64,000 nt of DNA from Candidatus Zhuqueibacterota bacterium (GTDB taxonomy: Bacteria > Zhuqueibacterota > Zhuqueibacteria > Zhuqueibacterales > Zhuqueibacteraceae). The stretch covers positions 1-64,000 of the forward strand of contig JAKEEU010000296.1 in NCBI GenBank assembly GCA_022616415.1, given 5' to 3'. This document shows, piece by piece, positions 43,555 to 51,834 of the stretch (position 1 is its first letter; every line of letters begins with the position of its first letter). The notes under the pieces were generated by a model. The model was not told the DNA's origin and made no database searches. It worked only from the letters and a program-made list of their open reading frames with translations. Both the position numbers and the translations under genes were made by a program.

Positions 43555-44835
43555 TTAATTCATTTTATCAAGGCCGCGTCGCCAAACCACGCGGCCTTTT
43601 TTAATCATCTGTTGAACGCGATTCACGGCGAAATGGTATGGAATTTCTTCAACGCTTTCGGCGTCCCAAATCACCGCGTCTGCTTGTTTGCCAACTTCAA
43701 GCGAGCCGATCCGGTTCCCCATCGCCAAAGCGTGCGCGGCGTGCAGTGTTGCCGTTGTCAAAGCCTCCGCCGGCGTCATGCGCAACTGCAAGCAAGCCAG
43801 CGTCATGATCATCGGCAAGCTCTCGGTCATACACGTGCCAGGGTTGAAATCGGTGGCAATCGCCACCGGCAAACCGGCGGCGATCATCGCGCGCGCCTCG
43901 GCATATTTCGCCGCGCGGATAAAAAAATCCGCGCCGGGCAGCAGCACCGGCACCACGCCGCTTTTTCGCAAGCGGTCAAAAAGCGCAGGCGGCGTAAATT
44001 CGAGGTGGTCCGCCGAGACGGCGCCAAGCTCGATCGCCACTTCCGCGCCGCCACTCGCGGTGAGCTGATCCGCATGAATTTTGGGCCGCAAGCCGGCCGC
44101 CAACGCCGCGTGCAAAATCCGTCGCGATTCTGCCGCGTTGAAAACATGGTCTTCGCAAAACACATCGGCAAATTGCGCCAACTGCCGTTGCGCCACGACC
44201 GGGATCATCTCATGAATGACCAAATCGATATAGTCGTAGCGGCGTTCGCGAAACTCGTCCGGCACTTCATGGGCGCCGAGAAAAGTCGGCACGATTTCCA
44301 CCGCATGCCGCGCGGCGGCTTGTTGCAAAATCTCGAGCGACATCAGCTCATGTTCGAGAGAAAGACCGTATCCGCTCTTGGCCTCTATTGTTGTCGTGCC
44401 GTATTCGAGGAACGTATCGAGCCGCCGCATCACACGGCTCAATACCGCATCAGTATCAGCCTGCCGCAGATCGCGCACGCTGTAGCGAATGCCGCCACCC
44501 GCAGCAGAAATTTCTTTATAGGTTTTGCCCTGCACCCGTTGCACAAACTCGTGCGCGCGTAGGTTGAAAAACACCGGATGCGTGTGGCAATCAACCAAAC
44601 CTGGTGTGAGCAAACGCTTGCCCGCATCCAACTGCTCACACGCCGGCAGCCCTTCAACGACTTCTTGCTCTTTGCCAACGCGCACGATATGCCCGTTCTC
44701 GCAATACAGCGCCGCCGGAAAAATCTCGCTGAGCTGCCAATTCGGCGCGCCGTCGGTCGAAGCAACGGGCGTAGCGAGTCGGGCGTTGTAGATGAGAAGC
44801 GATTCTGTGTTCGTAGTAATCGCTTTAGCGATCAT
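43555..44835 (-). CDS. hutI: Imidazolonepropionase
   Basis: This 426-residue amidohydrolase catalyses the third step of histidine degradation, opening 4-imidazolone-5-propionate to formiminoglutamate. The metal ligands are in PGLVDCHTHPVFFNLRAHEF and in the downstream KIHADQLTASGGAEVAIEL motif with SADHLEFTPP; the DFNPGTC Asp comes last. The RVQGKTYKEISAAGGGIRYS segment is typical of HutI. It lies downstream of hutU on the minus strand, but three small genes separate them. hutH and hutF/hutG are not in the window. Confidence 0.95.
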   Translation of the reverse strand: MIAKAITTNTESLLIYNARLATPVASTDGAPNWQLSEIFPAALYCENGHIVRVGKEQEVVEGLPACEQLDAGKRLLTPGLVDCHTHPVFFNLRAHEFVQRVQGKTYKEISAAGGGIRYSVRDLRQADTDAVLSRVMRRLDTFLEYGTTTIEAKSGYGLSLEHELMSLEILQQAAARHAVEIVPTFLGAHEVPDEFRERRYDYIDLVIHEMIPVVAQRQLAQFADVFCEDHVFNAAESRRILHAALAAGLRPKIHADQLTASGGAEVAIELGAVSADHLEFTPPALFDRLRKSGVVPVLLPGADFFIRAAKYAEARAMIAAGLPVAIATDFNPGTCMTESLPMIMTLACLQLRMTPAEALTTATLHAAHALAMGNRIGSLEVGKQADAVIWDAESVEEIPYHFAVNRVQQMIKKGRVVWRRGLDKMN

Positions 44836-44880
44836 ATGCTGCCCACTTACGAAATTATATCACTACAATAATTCCAATTA

Positions 44881-45141
44881 TTAAGCAGCTACGTGAACAG
44901 TCCGTTTGCCCATTTTCAGAGCAGCTTTTAGAGTGCGTTCTGCTGCTTGCGGGATTTCGACAAACACAAAATAGCTCGACGGATACAAATAGTCTTCACC
45001 GGATTCATCAACAACCCGAATGTAATCATCCTTAGCAGCCGACTCATCTGGCAAAACCTGGTAAACCTTCCGCAACACCAAGTCCGGCTCGGAATCGGTT
45101 ATGCAGATGACAAAACGTTTTTGTTTTTTTGGCTTTTTCAA
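44881..45141 (-). CDS. Small conserved protein, copy 1
   Basis: This 86-residue protein has no recognised family. It is basic at the N-terminus (KKPKKQKRFVICITDSE), then LRKVYQVLPDESAA, then VVDESGEDYLYPSSYFVFVE with the tail AERTLKAALKMGKRTVHVAA. It has a homologue in the same window at 48587-48772, sharing 'KxYxVxP', 'AA.D..RV.DESG' and the tail. The start is a TTG. A short acidic DESG core with an adjacent basic end suggests a small regulatory or antitoxin-like protein. It sits between hutI and the BolA-like gene. Confidence 0.6.
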   Translation of the reverse strand: MKKPKKQKRFVICITDSEPDLVLRKVYQVLPDESAAKDDYIRVVDESGEDYLYPSSYFVFVEIPQAAERTLKAALKMGKRTVHVAA

Positions 45142-45223
45142 AATCAGTTGAATTCTTTCTCCACAACCTTTTAAGGATTTCTAACGACGTTTTTCCCCAA
45201 GCCGCCATCTTTGCGTCCAGCGA

Positions 45224-45541
45224 TCATCGTCTTCTTTCTTGCGGAAGGTGATTTTTTTTCGAGGACGCCTTCAATATATCGAAATTATCATCAAAGAGCA
45301 TCTTTTCTTCCAGCGGCGTGAATGTGAAGAATCCTAAGATACGATTACGATCTTTCTCAGTTAAATTCGCCTTAATCAACTTCCAAACCTTTTGATGACG
45401 TTCTTCATCCGTCAGTTCATCAAAGGCTTTTGAAATGATCCAGCCGCTGAACTTTCCCCGACCGACAGAATTTAAGCGAATTTCGCGCGGCGAAAATTCC
45501 TTCTGTAGGGCTTTTTGAACACGGGTAATTATGGTTTCCAT
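45224..45541 (-). CDS. Small BolA-like protein
   Basis: This 105-residue protein has the order seen in BolA: VQKALQKEFSPREIRLNSVG, then FSGWIISKAFDELTDEERHQ, VWKLIKANLTEKDRNRILGF and FFTFTPLEEKML. The word order 'IISkaF.eLtdeeRhqkV' and 'ILgFFTFTPlEe' parallels the BolA motifs '.VS.~F.g.s.~~RHr.V' and 'HAl.i.~~tP.E'. The similarity is weak, so BolA is an inference. It has GGAG before the ATG and overlaps the HEPN gene stop by 13 bases, so the two are translationally coupled. Confidence 0.5.
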   Translation of the reverse strand: METIITRVQKALQKEFSPREIRLNSVGRGKFSGWIISKAFDELTDEERHQKVWKLIKANLTEKDRNRILGFFTFTPLEEKMLFDDNFDILKASSKKNHLPQERRR

Positions 45542-45969
45542 TTTTTAACTCCAATTCGTAAAATAGTTGCAGCCATATCAATCGCGATACGACAATTTTC
45601 TTTCAAGAAATCTCCACGAATGCCCCGATCGAGTTTCTGCCTTTTCAAACGGCGACGCAGTCGATTATTGGAGGTGTAGTGTAAATCATTTTTCCATCGT
45701 CTGGCCAGCAAGCCAAGAGATTGATAAATTTGTTCATTTTCAGTTGGGGTAACAATGAGTCCGAGTTTACTTGCATCCAATAGCATCGGTAGATTATGTG
45801 CTGCCTCGAGTATCGGATCCAAACGCGCGATATATGCCCGCAGTAAAGATTCCACTGCCACTCCAGCGGCATACAAGGCAAATGAATATTGTGCCGATTC
45901 GTAAAGTAAATTAGCATTGATCAGTCTTTCTTTTGCTGCATCAACATAGTCGGCGGCTTCGATTCGCAT
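45529..45969 (-). CDS. HEPN-domain protein
   Basis: This 146-residue protein has HEPN-like helices: EAADYVDAAKERLINANLLY, YSFALYAAGVAVESLLRAYI and HNLPMLLDASKLGL. The second half contains ARRWKNDLHY with Arg-x5-His, which matches the R-x(4-6)-H RNase motif of HEPN proteins, and a run of basic residues (RLRRRLKRQKLDRGIRGDFL). HEPN RNases act as toxins or in RNA-targeting defence and are often paired with a small antitoxin. Here the next gene downstream, overlapping by 13 bases, encodes a BolA-like protein, not a nucleotidyltransferase. A GGAGAG site supports its start. Confidence 0.7.
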   Translation of the reverse strand: MRIEAADYVDAAKERLINANLLYESAQYSFALYAAGVAVESLLRAYIARLDPILEAAHNLPMLLDASKLGLIVTPTENEQIYQSLGLLARRWKNDLHYTSNNRLRRRLKRQKLDRGIRGDFLKENCRIAIDMAATILRIGVKKWKP

Positions 45970-46259
45970 GTGGGTTTTCTCTCCAATCTGGATATACCTT
46001 AAATTTTATTTCACTTTATAGATCACGCACGAAACTTCATCTTTGCAACGGACGTTTGCCAATTTTACATCCGCCTTTTATATTTACAATAAACTTTTTT
46101 CCAATCTCGCGGCGCACTAACGTGCGCGTGTGCGGCGCTGGCGCGCTTCCACCGAAGTTAAACAAAGCCAGCAAACCTCGAACCCTTGCAAGATTTGAAA
46201 AACGTTCCGGCGCGCCAGCATACGCATAACTTGGAATTATCTTCATTGTCACAATCTCC

Positions 46260-47936
46260 TCACTCCCCCATCATCGGCACCCTCACCCCCATCTCCTTCG
46301 CCACTTTCTTCGCCAAATCATATCCCGCGTCCGCATGCCGTGCGACGCCGATGCCGGGGTCATTCGTTAACACACGCTCGAGGCGGGCCGAGGCTTCTTT
46401 GGTGCCGTCGGCGACGATCACCTGACCGGCGTGGATCGAGTAGCCGATGCCGACGCCGCCGCCGTGATGCACGGAAACCCACGAGGCGCCGGAGGCCGTG
46501 TTGAGCAGCGCGTTGAGAATCGGCCAGTCGGCAATCGCATCCGAGCCGTCGAGCATGCTCTCGGTCTCGCGGTTGGGCGAAGCCACCGAGCCGGTATCGA
46601 GATGGTCGCGGCCAATCACCACCGGCGCTTTGATTTTCCCTTTGGCAACCAACTCATTCAAGGCGACGCCGAACTTTGCGCGCTCGCCGTAACTGAGCCA
46701 GCAAATTCGCGCCGGCAGTCCTTGAAATTTCACCTGCTCGCCAGCCAATTGAATCCAGCGGCGCAGCGATTCGTTTTCGGGAAACAGCTCGAGCACGAGC
46801 TTGTCGGTGGCGCGAATATCTTCGGGGTCGCCGGAGAGCGCAGCCCAGCGGAACGGGCCTTTGCCCTCGCAGAAAAGCGGGCGAACATAAGCCGGCACGA
46901 AGCCGGGAAAATCAAACGCATTTTCGACGCCGGCTTTTTGGGCTTGCGCCCGAATGTTGTTGCCGTAATCAAACGTCACTGCGCCGCGTTTTTGCAGCTC
47001 CAACATGGCGCGCACGTGCACAGCCATCGACTCGTAGGCCCGCTTGATATATTCCTGCGGATTGGCTTGGCGCAATTCGAGGGCTTTCTCATACGGCAGG
47101 CCATACGGCACGTAGCCATTCAACTCGTCGTGCGCCGAAGTCTGATCGGTCAAAATATCAGGAACAATATTGCGGCGAATCAACTCCAGCAAAACGTCGG
47201 CGCAATTACCAACCAAGCCGACCGAGAGCGCTTCGCCTTTTTGTTTTGCGGCCAAAACCAGTTGCAGTGCTTCATCGAGATTTTCGGAGAGCCGGTCACA
47301 GTAGCGGGTTTGCACGCGGCGCTCGATGCGCCGGCGATCTACTTCGATGACGAGGCACGCGGCGCCGTTCATCGTTGCCGCAAGCGGCTGCGCGCCGCCC
47401 ATGCCGCCCATGCCGCCGGTGACGACAAGCTTGCCTTGGAGCGAGCCGCCAAAATGTTTTTTCGCCGCGGCCGCAAAGGTTTCATAAGTGCCCTGCAAAA
47501 TGCCCTGCGTGCCAATGTAGATCCAACTGCCGGCGGTCATTTGGCCGTACATGATGAGGCCGCGATCTTCCAGCTCGCGAAAATAAGCGGCATTGGCCCA
47601 CGCCGGCACCAACAGCGAGTTGGCGATGAGCACGCGCGGAGCATCGTTGTGCGTGCGAAAAATGCCAACGGGCTTGCCGGATTGCACGAGCAGGGTCTCG
47701 TCATTTTCCAGCTCGCGCAAGCTGCGAACGATGGCGTCGAAACACGCCCAGTTACGAGCCGCTTTGCCGCGACCGCCATAAACCACCAACGCGGCCGGGT
47801 TTTCTCCAACCTCCGGATCGAGGTTGTTCATGAGCATGCGCATCGCGGCTTCCTGCGCCCAGCCTTTGCAGGTGATGGCGCTGCCGCGCGGCGCGCGAAT
47901 TTGGCGAGGTTCGGATGAGGACATGGTCAAATCCAT
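46260..47936 (-). CDS. hutU: Urocanate hydratase
   Basis: This NAD-dependent enzyme of about 558 residues converts urocanate to imidazolonepropionate in histidine degradation. Motifs are LVVYGGRGKAARNWACFDAI, YGQMTAGSWIYIGTQGILQG, the NAD-binding VVTGGMGGMGGAQPLAATMN, LDEALQLVLAAKQKGEALSV and the Cys-containing YVRPLFCEGKGPFRW. It ends with HHGGGVGIGYSIHAGQVIVA. Length and motifs are complete. The start at 47936 (MDLTMSSSEP) or 47924 gives the family length of about 555 residues; an upstream ATG at 48005 adds unrelated residues. Confidence 0.95.
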   Translation of the reverse strand: MDLTMSSSEPRQIRAPRGSAITCKGWAQEAAMRMLMNNLDPEVGENPAALVVYGGRGKAARNWACFDAIVRSLRELENDETLLVQSGKPVGIFRTHNDAPRVLIANSLLVPAWANAAYFRELEDRGLIMYGQMTAGSWIYIGTQGILQGTYETFAAAAKKHFGGSLQGKLVVTGGMGGMGGAQPLAATMNGAACLVIEVDRRRIERRVQTRYCDRLSENLDEALQLVLAAKQKGEALSVGLVGNCADVLLELIRRNIVPDILTDQTSAHDELNGYVPYGLPYEKALELRQANPQEYIKRAYESMAVHVRAMLELQKRGAVTFDYGNNIRAQAQKAGVENAFDFPGFVPAYVRPLFCEGKGPFRWAALSGDPEDIRATDKLVLELFPENESLRRWIQLAGEQVKFQGLPARICWLSYGERAKFGVALNELVAKGKIKAPVVIGRDHLDTGSVASPNRETESMLDGSDAIADWPILNALLNTASGASWVSVHHGGGVGIGYSIHAGQVIVADGTKEASARLERVLTNDPGIGVARHADAGYDLAKKVAKEMGVRVPMMGE

Positions 47937-47955
47937 CACAAACGCAGAATAGTTA

Positions 47956-48294
47956 TCAGGCCATTTGTTTACGTTGCACAGGCAAACTTCTCTTTTGCTT
48001 GCCACCTTGCTTTCTGTCCACCAACGGAATCAAACATCGAAGGGCGTTGTTAACGGCTTCCGAATCGGGAAAATATCTTCGAACATCCGGCTCCAACATA
48101 ACCGCACCATCTTCCAGCTTGAAATAACGGGTTTCGGTTGTGCCATCAGCTTTATGAATTTTGACCGTATGTCCGGCACGATACGCTTTATAATACTTGC
48201 CGCGAACGCCGCCTTTCATATTTTTAAAATCATATTCTGGCAGCATATCGTCATCATTTTCGACATCTATTTTTCTAAAAATTGCCTTCTTCAT
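47956..48294 (-). CDS. Antitoxin partner of BrnT-like toxin
   Basis: This 112-residue protein starts at the ATG at 48294, which has GGAGAG six bases upstream. It is acidic in the middle (DVENDDDMLPEYDFKNMKGG) and basic toward the C-terminus (KQGGKQKRSLPVQRKQ). The word EYDFKNMKGGVRGKYYKAYR resembles the 'DF' antitoxin segment that wraps around BrnT in some bacteria. It overlaps the BrnT gene stop by 20 bases, and the order toxin-then-antitoxin is typical of brnTA. Whether it belongs to the BrnA family or another antitoxin family cannot be told. Confidence 0.7.
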   Translation of the reverse strand: MKKAIFRKIDVENDDDMLPEYDFKNMKGGVRGKYYKAYRAGHTVKIHKADGTTETRYFKLEDGAVMLEPDVRRYFPDSEAVNNALRCLIPLVDRKQGGKQKRSLPVQRKQMA

Positions 48295-48559
48295 AATCTC
48301 TCCGTTCACTTGTGGTTGCTTTACGGCAACTGATGATGCGAATATTCCCGCCGCGTTCAGTATGAACGACAATCAAAACCCGTCCTTTTGCGGAAAGGCC
48401 GATGTTGAGATAGCGTTGTTCGCCAATCGCGTGTTCTGGGTCGGGAAACGTTATCAAAAATGGATCATTGAAAACGGCTTTTGCATCCTCAAAACCAACT
48501 TGATGATTTCTGAGATTCTTTTTAGCCTTTTCCTCATCCCATTCAAAATTCAAATCCAT
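48275..48559 (-). CDS. brnT: BrnT family toxin
   Basis: This 94-residue toxin follows the BrnT pattern: FEWDEEKAKKNLRNHQVGFE, DAKAVFNDPFLITFPDPEHA, GEQRYLNIGLSAKGRVLIVV and HTERGGNIRIISCRKATTSE. BrnT is an RNase (RelE-like fold) that inhibits translation, and its active-site basic residues are present in the RIISCRKATTSERR motif. The ATG at 48559 follows a GGTGG sequence by seven bases. It is upstream of and overlaps its antitoxin, giving an auto-regulated toxin-antitoxin pair. Confidence 0.88.
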   Translation of the reverse strand: MDLNFEWDEEKAKKNLRNHQVGFEDAKAVFNDPFLITFPDPEHAIGEQRYLNIGLSAKGRVLIVVHTERGGNIRIISCRKATTSERRDYEEGNF

Positions 48560-48586
48560 TTAGCGCCACCAAATCAAAGTCCCAAC

Positions 48587-48772
48587 TCAACCAGCATGTT
48601 TTTGACGGATTACCTTACCACTTTCATCAATAACTCGCAAATCACCGTCTGCTGCGGCACCTTCGGCGGGCATCACACGATAAATTTTGTACAACTCCAG
48701 CGAAGCCGAATATCCAGAGTTATCAAGGCAGACGGCAAAGCATGAAGCACTTTTGGTAAGTCGTTTCTTCAA
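48587..48772 (-). CDS. Small conserved protein, copy 2 (probably truncated)
   Basis: This 61-residue reading frame is homologous to the small protein at 44881-45141. Shared words are 'LYKIYRVMPAEGAAADGDLR' against 'LRKVYQVLPDESAAKDDYIR', and VIDESG against VVDESG. After DESG it diverges to KVIRQKHAG and stops, while copy 1 continues with EDYLYPSSYFVFVE. In another frame the downstream sequence can read VKNMLVELGL, which resembles the expected continuation, so a small deletion or frameshift near 48620 probably truncated it. The start is a TTG. It sits upstream of the BrnT gene. Confidence 0.4.
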   Translation of the reverse strand: MKKRLTKSASCFAVCLDNSGYSASLELYKIYRVMPAEGAAADGDLRVIDESGKVIRQKHAG

Positions 48773-48838
48773 ATTCGCACCAACAGACTGGCAGTCTATG
48801 CTACAATAAAATAAGCATCTGCAAGATAGAAACCAAAC

Positions 48839-48908
48839 AAAAAAAGCCAGCGCGGCCTCCGACCTTCATTCGTCTCATCTGAGGGAACGCCGGAATTCGC
48901 TCTGGCTT
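48839..48908 (-). terminator. Terminator of the ribosomal operon (after rplQ)
   Basis: On the minus strand the sequence reads AAGCCAGAGCG (from 48908) and later CGCGCTGGCTT ending in a run of seven T (48845-48839). The stem of about 11 bases has one mismatch and a long loop of about 40 bases. It lies just past the rplQ stop codon and most likely ends the alpha operon transcript. Confidence 0.75.
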
Positions 48909-48938
48909 GCAATTTAGGCATCGATCCGCTTGCAGGTT

Positions 48939-49421
48939 TTATTCTTCCTTTTCTTCTTCCTGCTTGGCTTTTTCCTTCTCGCGCTCGGAGGCAGATTTTT
49001 TTTCACGTTTTTTGCGCTCGGCGCGTTTTTCGAGGGACTTCTGCTGTTTTTCCACTTGCACGCCTTCGTAGCCGACTAATTCGAGAACCGAAAGCTCGGC
49101 ACCGTCGCCTTGCCGGCGGCCCAGCTTGATGACGCGTGTATAGCCACCGTTGCGGGTTGCAAATTTCGGCGCGATGTCGTCAAAAAGTGTCTTGACTGCG
49201 GTGCGGCGGCGCAAGGTGTCGAACACCAGCCGCCTGGCCGCCACGCTATTTTTCTTGGCGTGCGTAATCAGGCGCTCCACCAAGCCGCGCGCCGCTTTCG
49301 CTTTGGCCGTCGTGGTGCGAATTTGCTTGTGCTCGATGATCGCTATGGCCAAGCTGGCCAGCGTGGCGCGGCGATGGCTCGCGGTGCGGCCCAACTTTTT
49401 GACGTCTTTTAAGTGTCGCAT
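48939..49421 (-). CDS. rplQ: Ribosomal protein L17
   Basis: This 160-residue 50S protein opens with MRHLKDVKKLGRTASHRRAT and continues with LITHAKKNSVAARRLVFDTL and YTRVIKLGRRQGDGAELSVL, all L17 signatures. It is longer than the usual 116-130 residues because of a highly charged tail (KSLEKRAERKKREKKSASER and EKEKAKQEEEKEE), which follows the conserved end of L17. This is the last gene of the operon, and a terminator follows. Confidence 0.95.
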   Translation of the reverse strand: MRHLKDVKKLGRTASHRRATLASLAIAIIEHKQIRTTTAKAKAARGLVERLITHAKKNSVAARRLVFDTLRRRTAVKTLFDDIAPKFATRNGGYTRVIKLGRRQGDGAELSVLELVGYEGVQVEKQQKSLEKRAERKKREKKSASEREKEKAKQEEEKEE

Positions 49422-49484
49422 TCGTTATTTTGCCTTATTGAAAGAGACTCTTTGTAATCCCCCAGATTGGTGAACTGCCACACA

Positions 49485-49556
49485 TGTCATGCTGGAAGCA
49501 TCTTGTTTATCTCAAGCACAGTGCTCGATATTAAACAAGATCCCTTCGGGATGACA
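49485..49556. repeat. Palindromic dispersed repeat, copy 2 (TGTCAT/ATGACA type)
   Basis: TGTCATGCTGGAAGCATCTT at the left, the core GCACAGTGC in the centre and CCCTTCGGGATGACA at the right form inverted ends (TGTCAT/ATGACA). It matches the copy at 12097-12167. It occupies the rpoA-rplQ gap. Confidence 0.7.
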
Positions 49557-49614
49557 TTTCTCTCCCTGTGGGACAGAGGCTTTAACGACTCTTTGGCCGA
49601 CGAGGGCGTCGGCG

Positions 49615-50604
49615 TTACTCGCGGCCGTTGCCCAAATATTTTTCAACGTCCATGCCGAAGCGCAGGCCTTTTTCTTCGAGAATTTGCGTCAGCTCTTGCA
49701 GGGACTTGCGGCCGAAGTTGCGGAACTTCAGCATCTCCTGCTCGTCGCGGCGCACCAAATCGCCGATGGTTTTGATGTTGGCCGCCATCAGGCAGTTGTA
49801 AGAGCGCACCGAAAGTTCGAGCTCGTCCACCGACATTTTCAGCAGCTTGCGGATGCGCAGCGCTTCTTCGTCGACCTCGACCGGCTCATCTTCAATTTCC
49901 GGCTTGATGTCGAAATTAATGAAAAGATTGATATGATCACGGAGAATCTTGCCGGCATACGTCAGCGCATCGTCGGGCGTGACGCTGCCGTCGGTGGTGA
50001 TCTCCATGATCAATTTCTCGTAATCAATGCGCTGCTGCACGCGCATATTTTCAACGCGGTAGCTGACGTTTTTGATCGGCGTATAAATTGCGTCGATGGG
50101 AATCGAGCCGATCGGCATATCCGGCAATTTGTTCTCTTCCGCCGGGACGTAGCCGTGGCCGCGGCCAATGCGCAGCTCGACCTTTAAATCGGCGCCCTTG
50201 TTCAACGTCGCGATGTGATGATCCGGATTGAGAATCTCGAAATCGGTCGTGCCGTTCTGGATATCGCCGGCCTTAAATTCGTGCGGCCCCTTCAGCTCCA
50301 ACATCACCCGATCCGGCTTTTTATTAATGAGCTTAAAACGAACTTCTTTGAGATTCAAAATAATCTCTGCCACGTCTTCCACGACGCTGGGGATCGTCGA
50401 GAATTCGTGATGAACGCCGTCAATTTTGATTATGGTGATGGCCGCACCCGGCAGCGACGACAACAGAACGCGGCGCAGCGCATTGCCGATCGTCGTGCCG
50501 AAACCGCGCTCCAAAGGCTGCACGATGAATCTGCCGAACGTGCTCGAATAGCTCGATTCCTCAAGCTCGACGCTCTCCGGCATTTGTAGATTGGGCCAAG
50601 TCAT
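49615..50604 (-). CDS. rpoA: RNA polymerase alpha subunit
   Basis: This alpha subunit of about 329 residues has an N-terminal domain that dimerises and assembles the core enzyme (TFGRFIVQPLERGFGTTIGN, LRRVLLSSLPGAAITIIKI). Its C-terminal domain contacts DNA UP elements and activators (LELSVRSYNCLMAANIKTIG, LLKMSVDELELSVR and FGRKSLQELTQILEEKGLRF). Length is normal. The start MTWPNLQMPE at 50604 is set by GGAG nine bases upstream; an ATG at 50685 is too far upstream. Confidence 0.97.
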   Translation of the reverse strand: MTWPNLQMPESVELEESSYSSTFGRFIVQPLERGFGTTIGNALRRVLLSSLPGAAITIIKIDGVHHEFSTIPSVVEDVAEIILNLKEVRFKLINKKPDRVMLELKGPHEFKAGDIQNGTTDFEILNPDHHIATLNKGADLKVELRIGRGHGYVPAEENKLPDMPIGSIPIDAIYTPIKNVSYRVENMRVQQRIDYEKLIMEITTDGSVTPDDALTYAGKILRDHINLFINFDIKPEIEDEPVEVDEEALRIRKLLKMSVDELELSVRSYNCLMAANIKTIGDLVRRDEQEMLKFRNFGRKSLQELTQILEEKGLRFGMDVEKYLGNGRE

Positions 50605-50650
50605 AGCAAGCATCTCCAAACTTAGGTAAATCCCGTCACTGGGATTCAAA

Positions 50651-51280
50651 TTACTTCGAGTACAATTCAACCACGAGGTTTTCATTGGCCTCGATGGGAA
50701 TATCCGCCCTTCCTGGAATCTCGAGAACCGTGCCGGTCATATTGGCTTTGTCTAATTCAAGCCAGGGCAAAAGCCGGCCTTCCTTCATTCTGCGCATGCT
50801 GGCGTGGATCAATTCCATTTTGCGGCTCTTGTCGCGGACTTTGATCATGTCGCCGGGGCGCAGTGAAAAAGAGGGAACGTCGACCGGACGGTTATTGACA
50901 AGAAAATGACGGTGCCGAACCAGTTGCCGTGCCGCCGCACGCGAGGGCGCAAAGCCGAGGCGATAAACGACGTTATCCAAACGCCGCTCCAACAGCCGCA
51001 GCAGGTTCTCGCCGGTAATGCCCTTGATCTTCAGCGCCTTTTCGTAATAATTACGGAATTGCCGCTCCAGCAAGCCGTAGATTCGGCGGATCTTTTGTTT
51101 CTCGCGCAATTGAACGCCGTACTCCGACAATTTCATGCGGCGGGTTCGTCCGTGCTGGCCGGGCGGAAACTGGCGTTTCTCCACCGGGCACTTTGGCGAA
51201 AAACATTTGGCGCCTTTGAGAAAAAGTTTTTTCTCTTCGCGGCGACAAAGCTTGCAAACCGGCCCAATATAACGTGCCAT
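50651..51280 (-). CDS. rpsD: Ribosomal protein S4 (zinc-binding type)
   Basis: This 209-residue 30S assembly protein carries Cys9, Cys12, Cys26 and Cys31 near the N-terminus (VCKLCRREEKKLFLKGAKCF and SPKC), the four-Cys zinc site of S4. Further S4 signatures are GQHGRTRRMKLSEYGVQLRE, RLDNVVYRLGFAPSRAAARQ and the S4 RNA-binding domain (LVRHRHFLVNNRPVDVPSFS). The gene sits between rpsK and rpoA, as expected. Confidence 0.97.
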   Translation of the reverse strand: MARYIGPVCKLCRREEKKLFLKGAKCFSPKCPVEKRQFPPGQHGRTRRMKLSEYGVQLREKQKIRRIYGLLERQFRNYYEKALKIKGITGENLLRLLERRLDNVVYRLGFAPSRAAARQLVRHRHFLVNNRPVDVPSFSLRPGDMIKVRDKSRKMELIHASMRRMKEGRLLPWLELDKANMTGTVLEIPGRADIPIEANENLVVELYSK

Positions 51281-51345
51281 ATTTGAGTGTCAAGACCTCC
51301 TTAAAAATGTCATTTCAGATGACATTTGTATTAAAAGCAAATTCC

Positions 51346-51738
51346 TCACACGCGCCGGCGTTTCGGGGGCCGGCAGCCGTTGTGCGGAATCGGGGTAATA
51401 TCTTTGATGGCGGTAATTTCGAGGCCGGCGGCTTGCAACGAACGCACCGCGGCTTCGCGGCCCGAGCCCGGGCCTCTGAGAAGCACTTCGACTTTTCGCA
51501 GGCCCATATCCATCGCGCCTTTGGCCGCGGTCTCGGCTGCCACCTGCGCCGCAAAGGGCGTGCTCTTGCGCGAGCCTTTGAATCCGACTTTGCCCGCCGA
51601 AGCCCAGGTAATGACGTTGCCGTAGTTATCGGTCAACGTCACGATGGTGTTGTTGAACGTCGATTGAATGTGAGCCAAGCCGATCGCTTCGACCCGCTCT
51701 TTTTTCTTGCCGCGCTTTTTCTTGACGTTTGCTGCCAA
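51346..51738 (-). CDS. rpsK: Ribosomal protein S11
   Basis: This 130-residue 30S protein binds near the platform and the 3' end of 16S rRNA. It contains AHIQSTFNNTIVTLTDNYGN, SRKSTPFAAQVAAETAAKGA, EVLLRGPGSGREAAVRSLQA and the C-terminal ITPIPHNGCRPPKRRRV. Its length and sequence match the family. It is encoded between rpsM and rpsD. Confidence 0.97.
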   Translation of the reverse strand: MAANVKKKRGKKKERVEAIGLAHIQSTFNNTIVTLTDNYGNVITWASAGKVGFKGSRKSTPFAAQVAAETAAKGAMDMGLRKVEVLLRGPGSGREAAVRSLQAAGLEITAIKDITPIPHNGCRPPKRRRV

Positions 51739-51834
51739 GGAATTTTCTCCTCGTAGATAAAGATGGCAATGGCAGTTGGCAGAAGCACGAAAACTCTTGC
51801 TGCAACTGCTTCTGCTACTGCAACTGCAACTGTT

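Noticed and set aside
46037..46252. 71-codon minus-strand frame in the gap between the HEPN gene and hutU
   Set aside because: No ribosome binding site, no family resemblance and low complexity; the gap looks non-coding.
46431..47918. 495-codon open frame on the plus strand opposite hutU
   Set aside because: It is the antisense shadow of a conserved gene with biased codon use; it has no family match and no plausible start signal.
48587..48772. Independent toxin for the BrnT pair
   Set aside because: The protein is a truncated homologue of the 86-residue protein and has no toxin-like motif; BrnT already has its own antitoxin gene.
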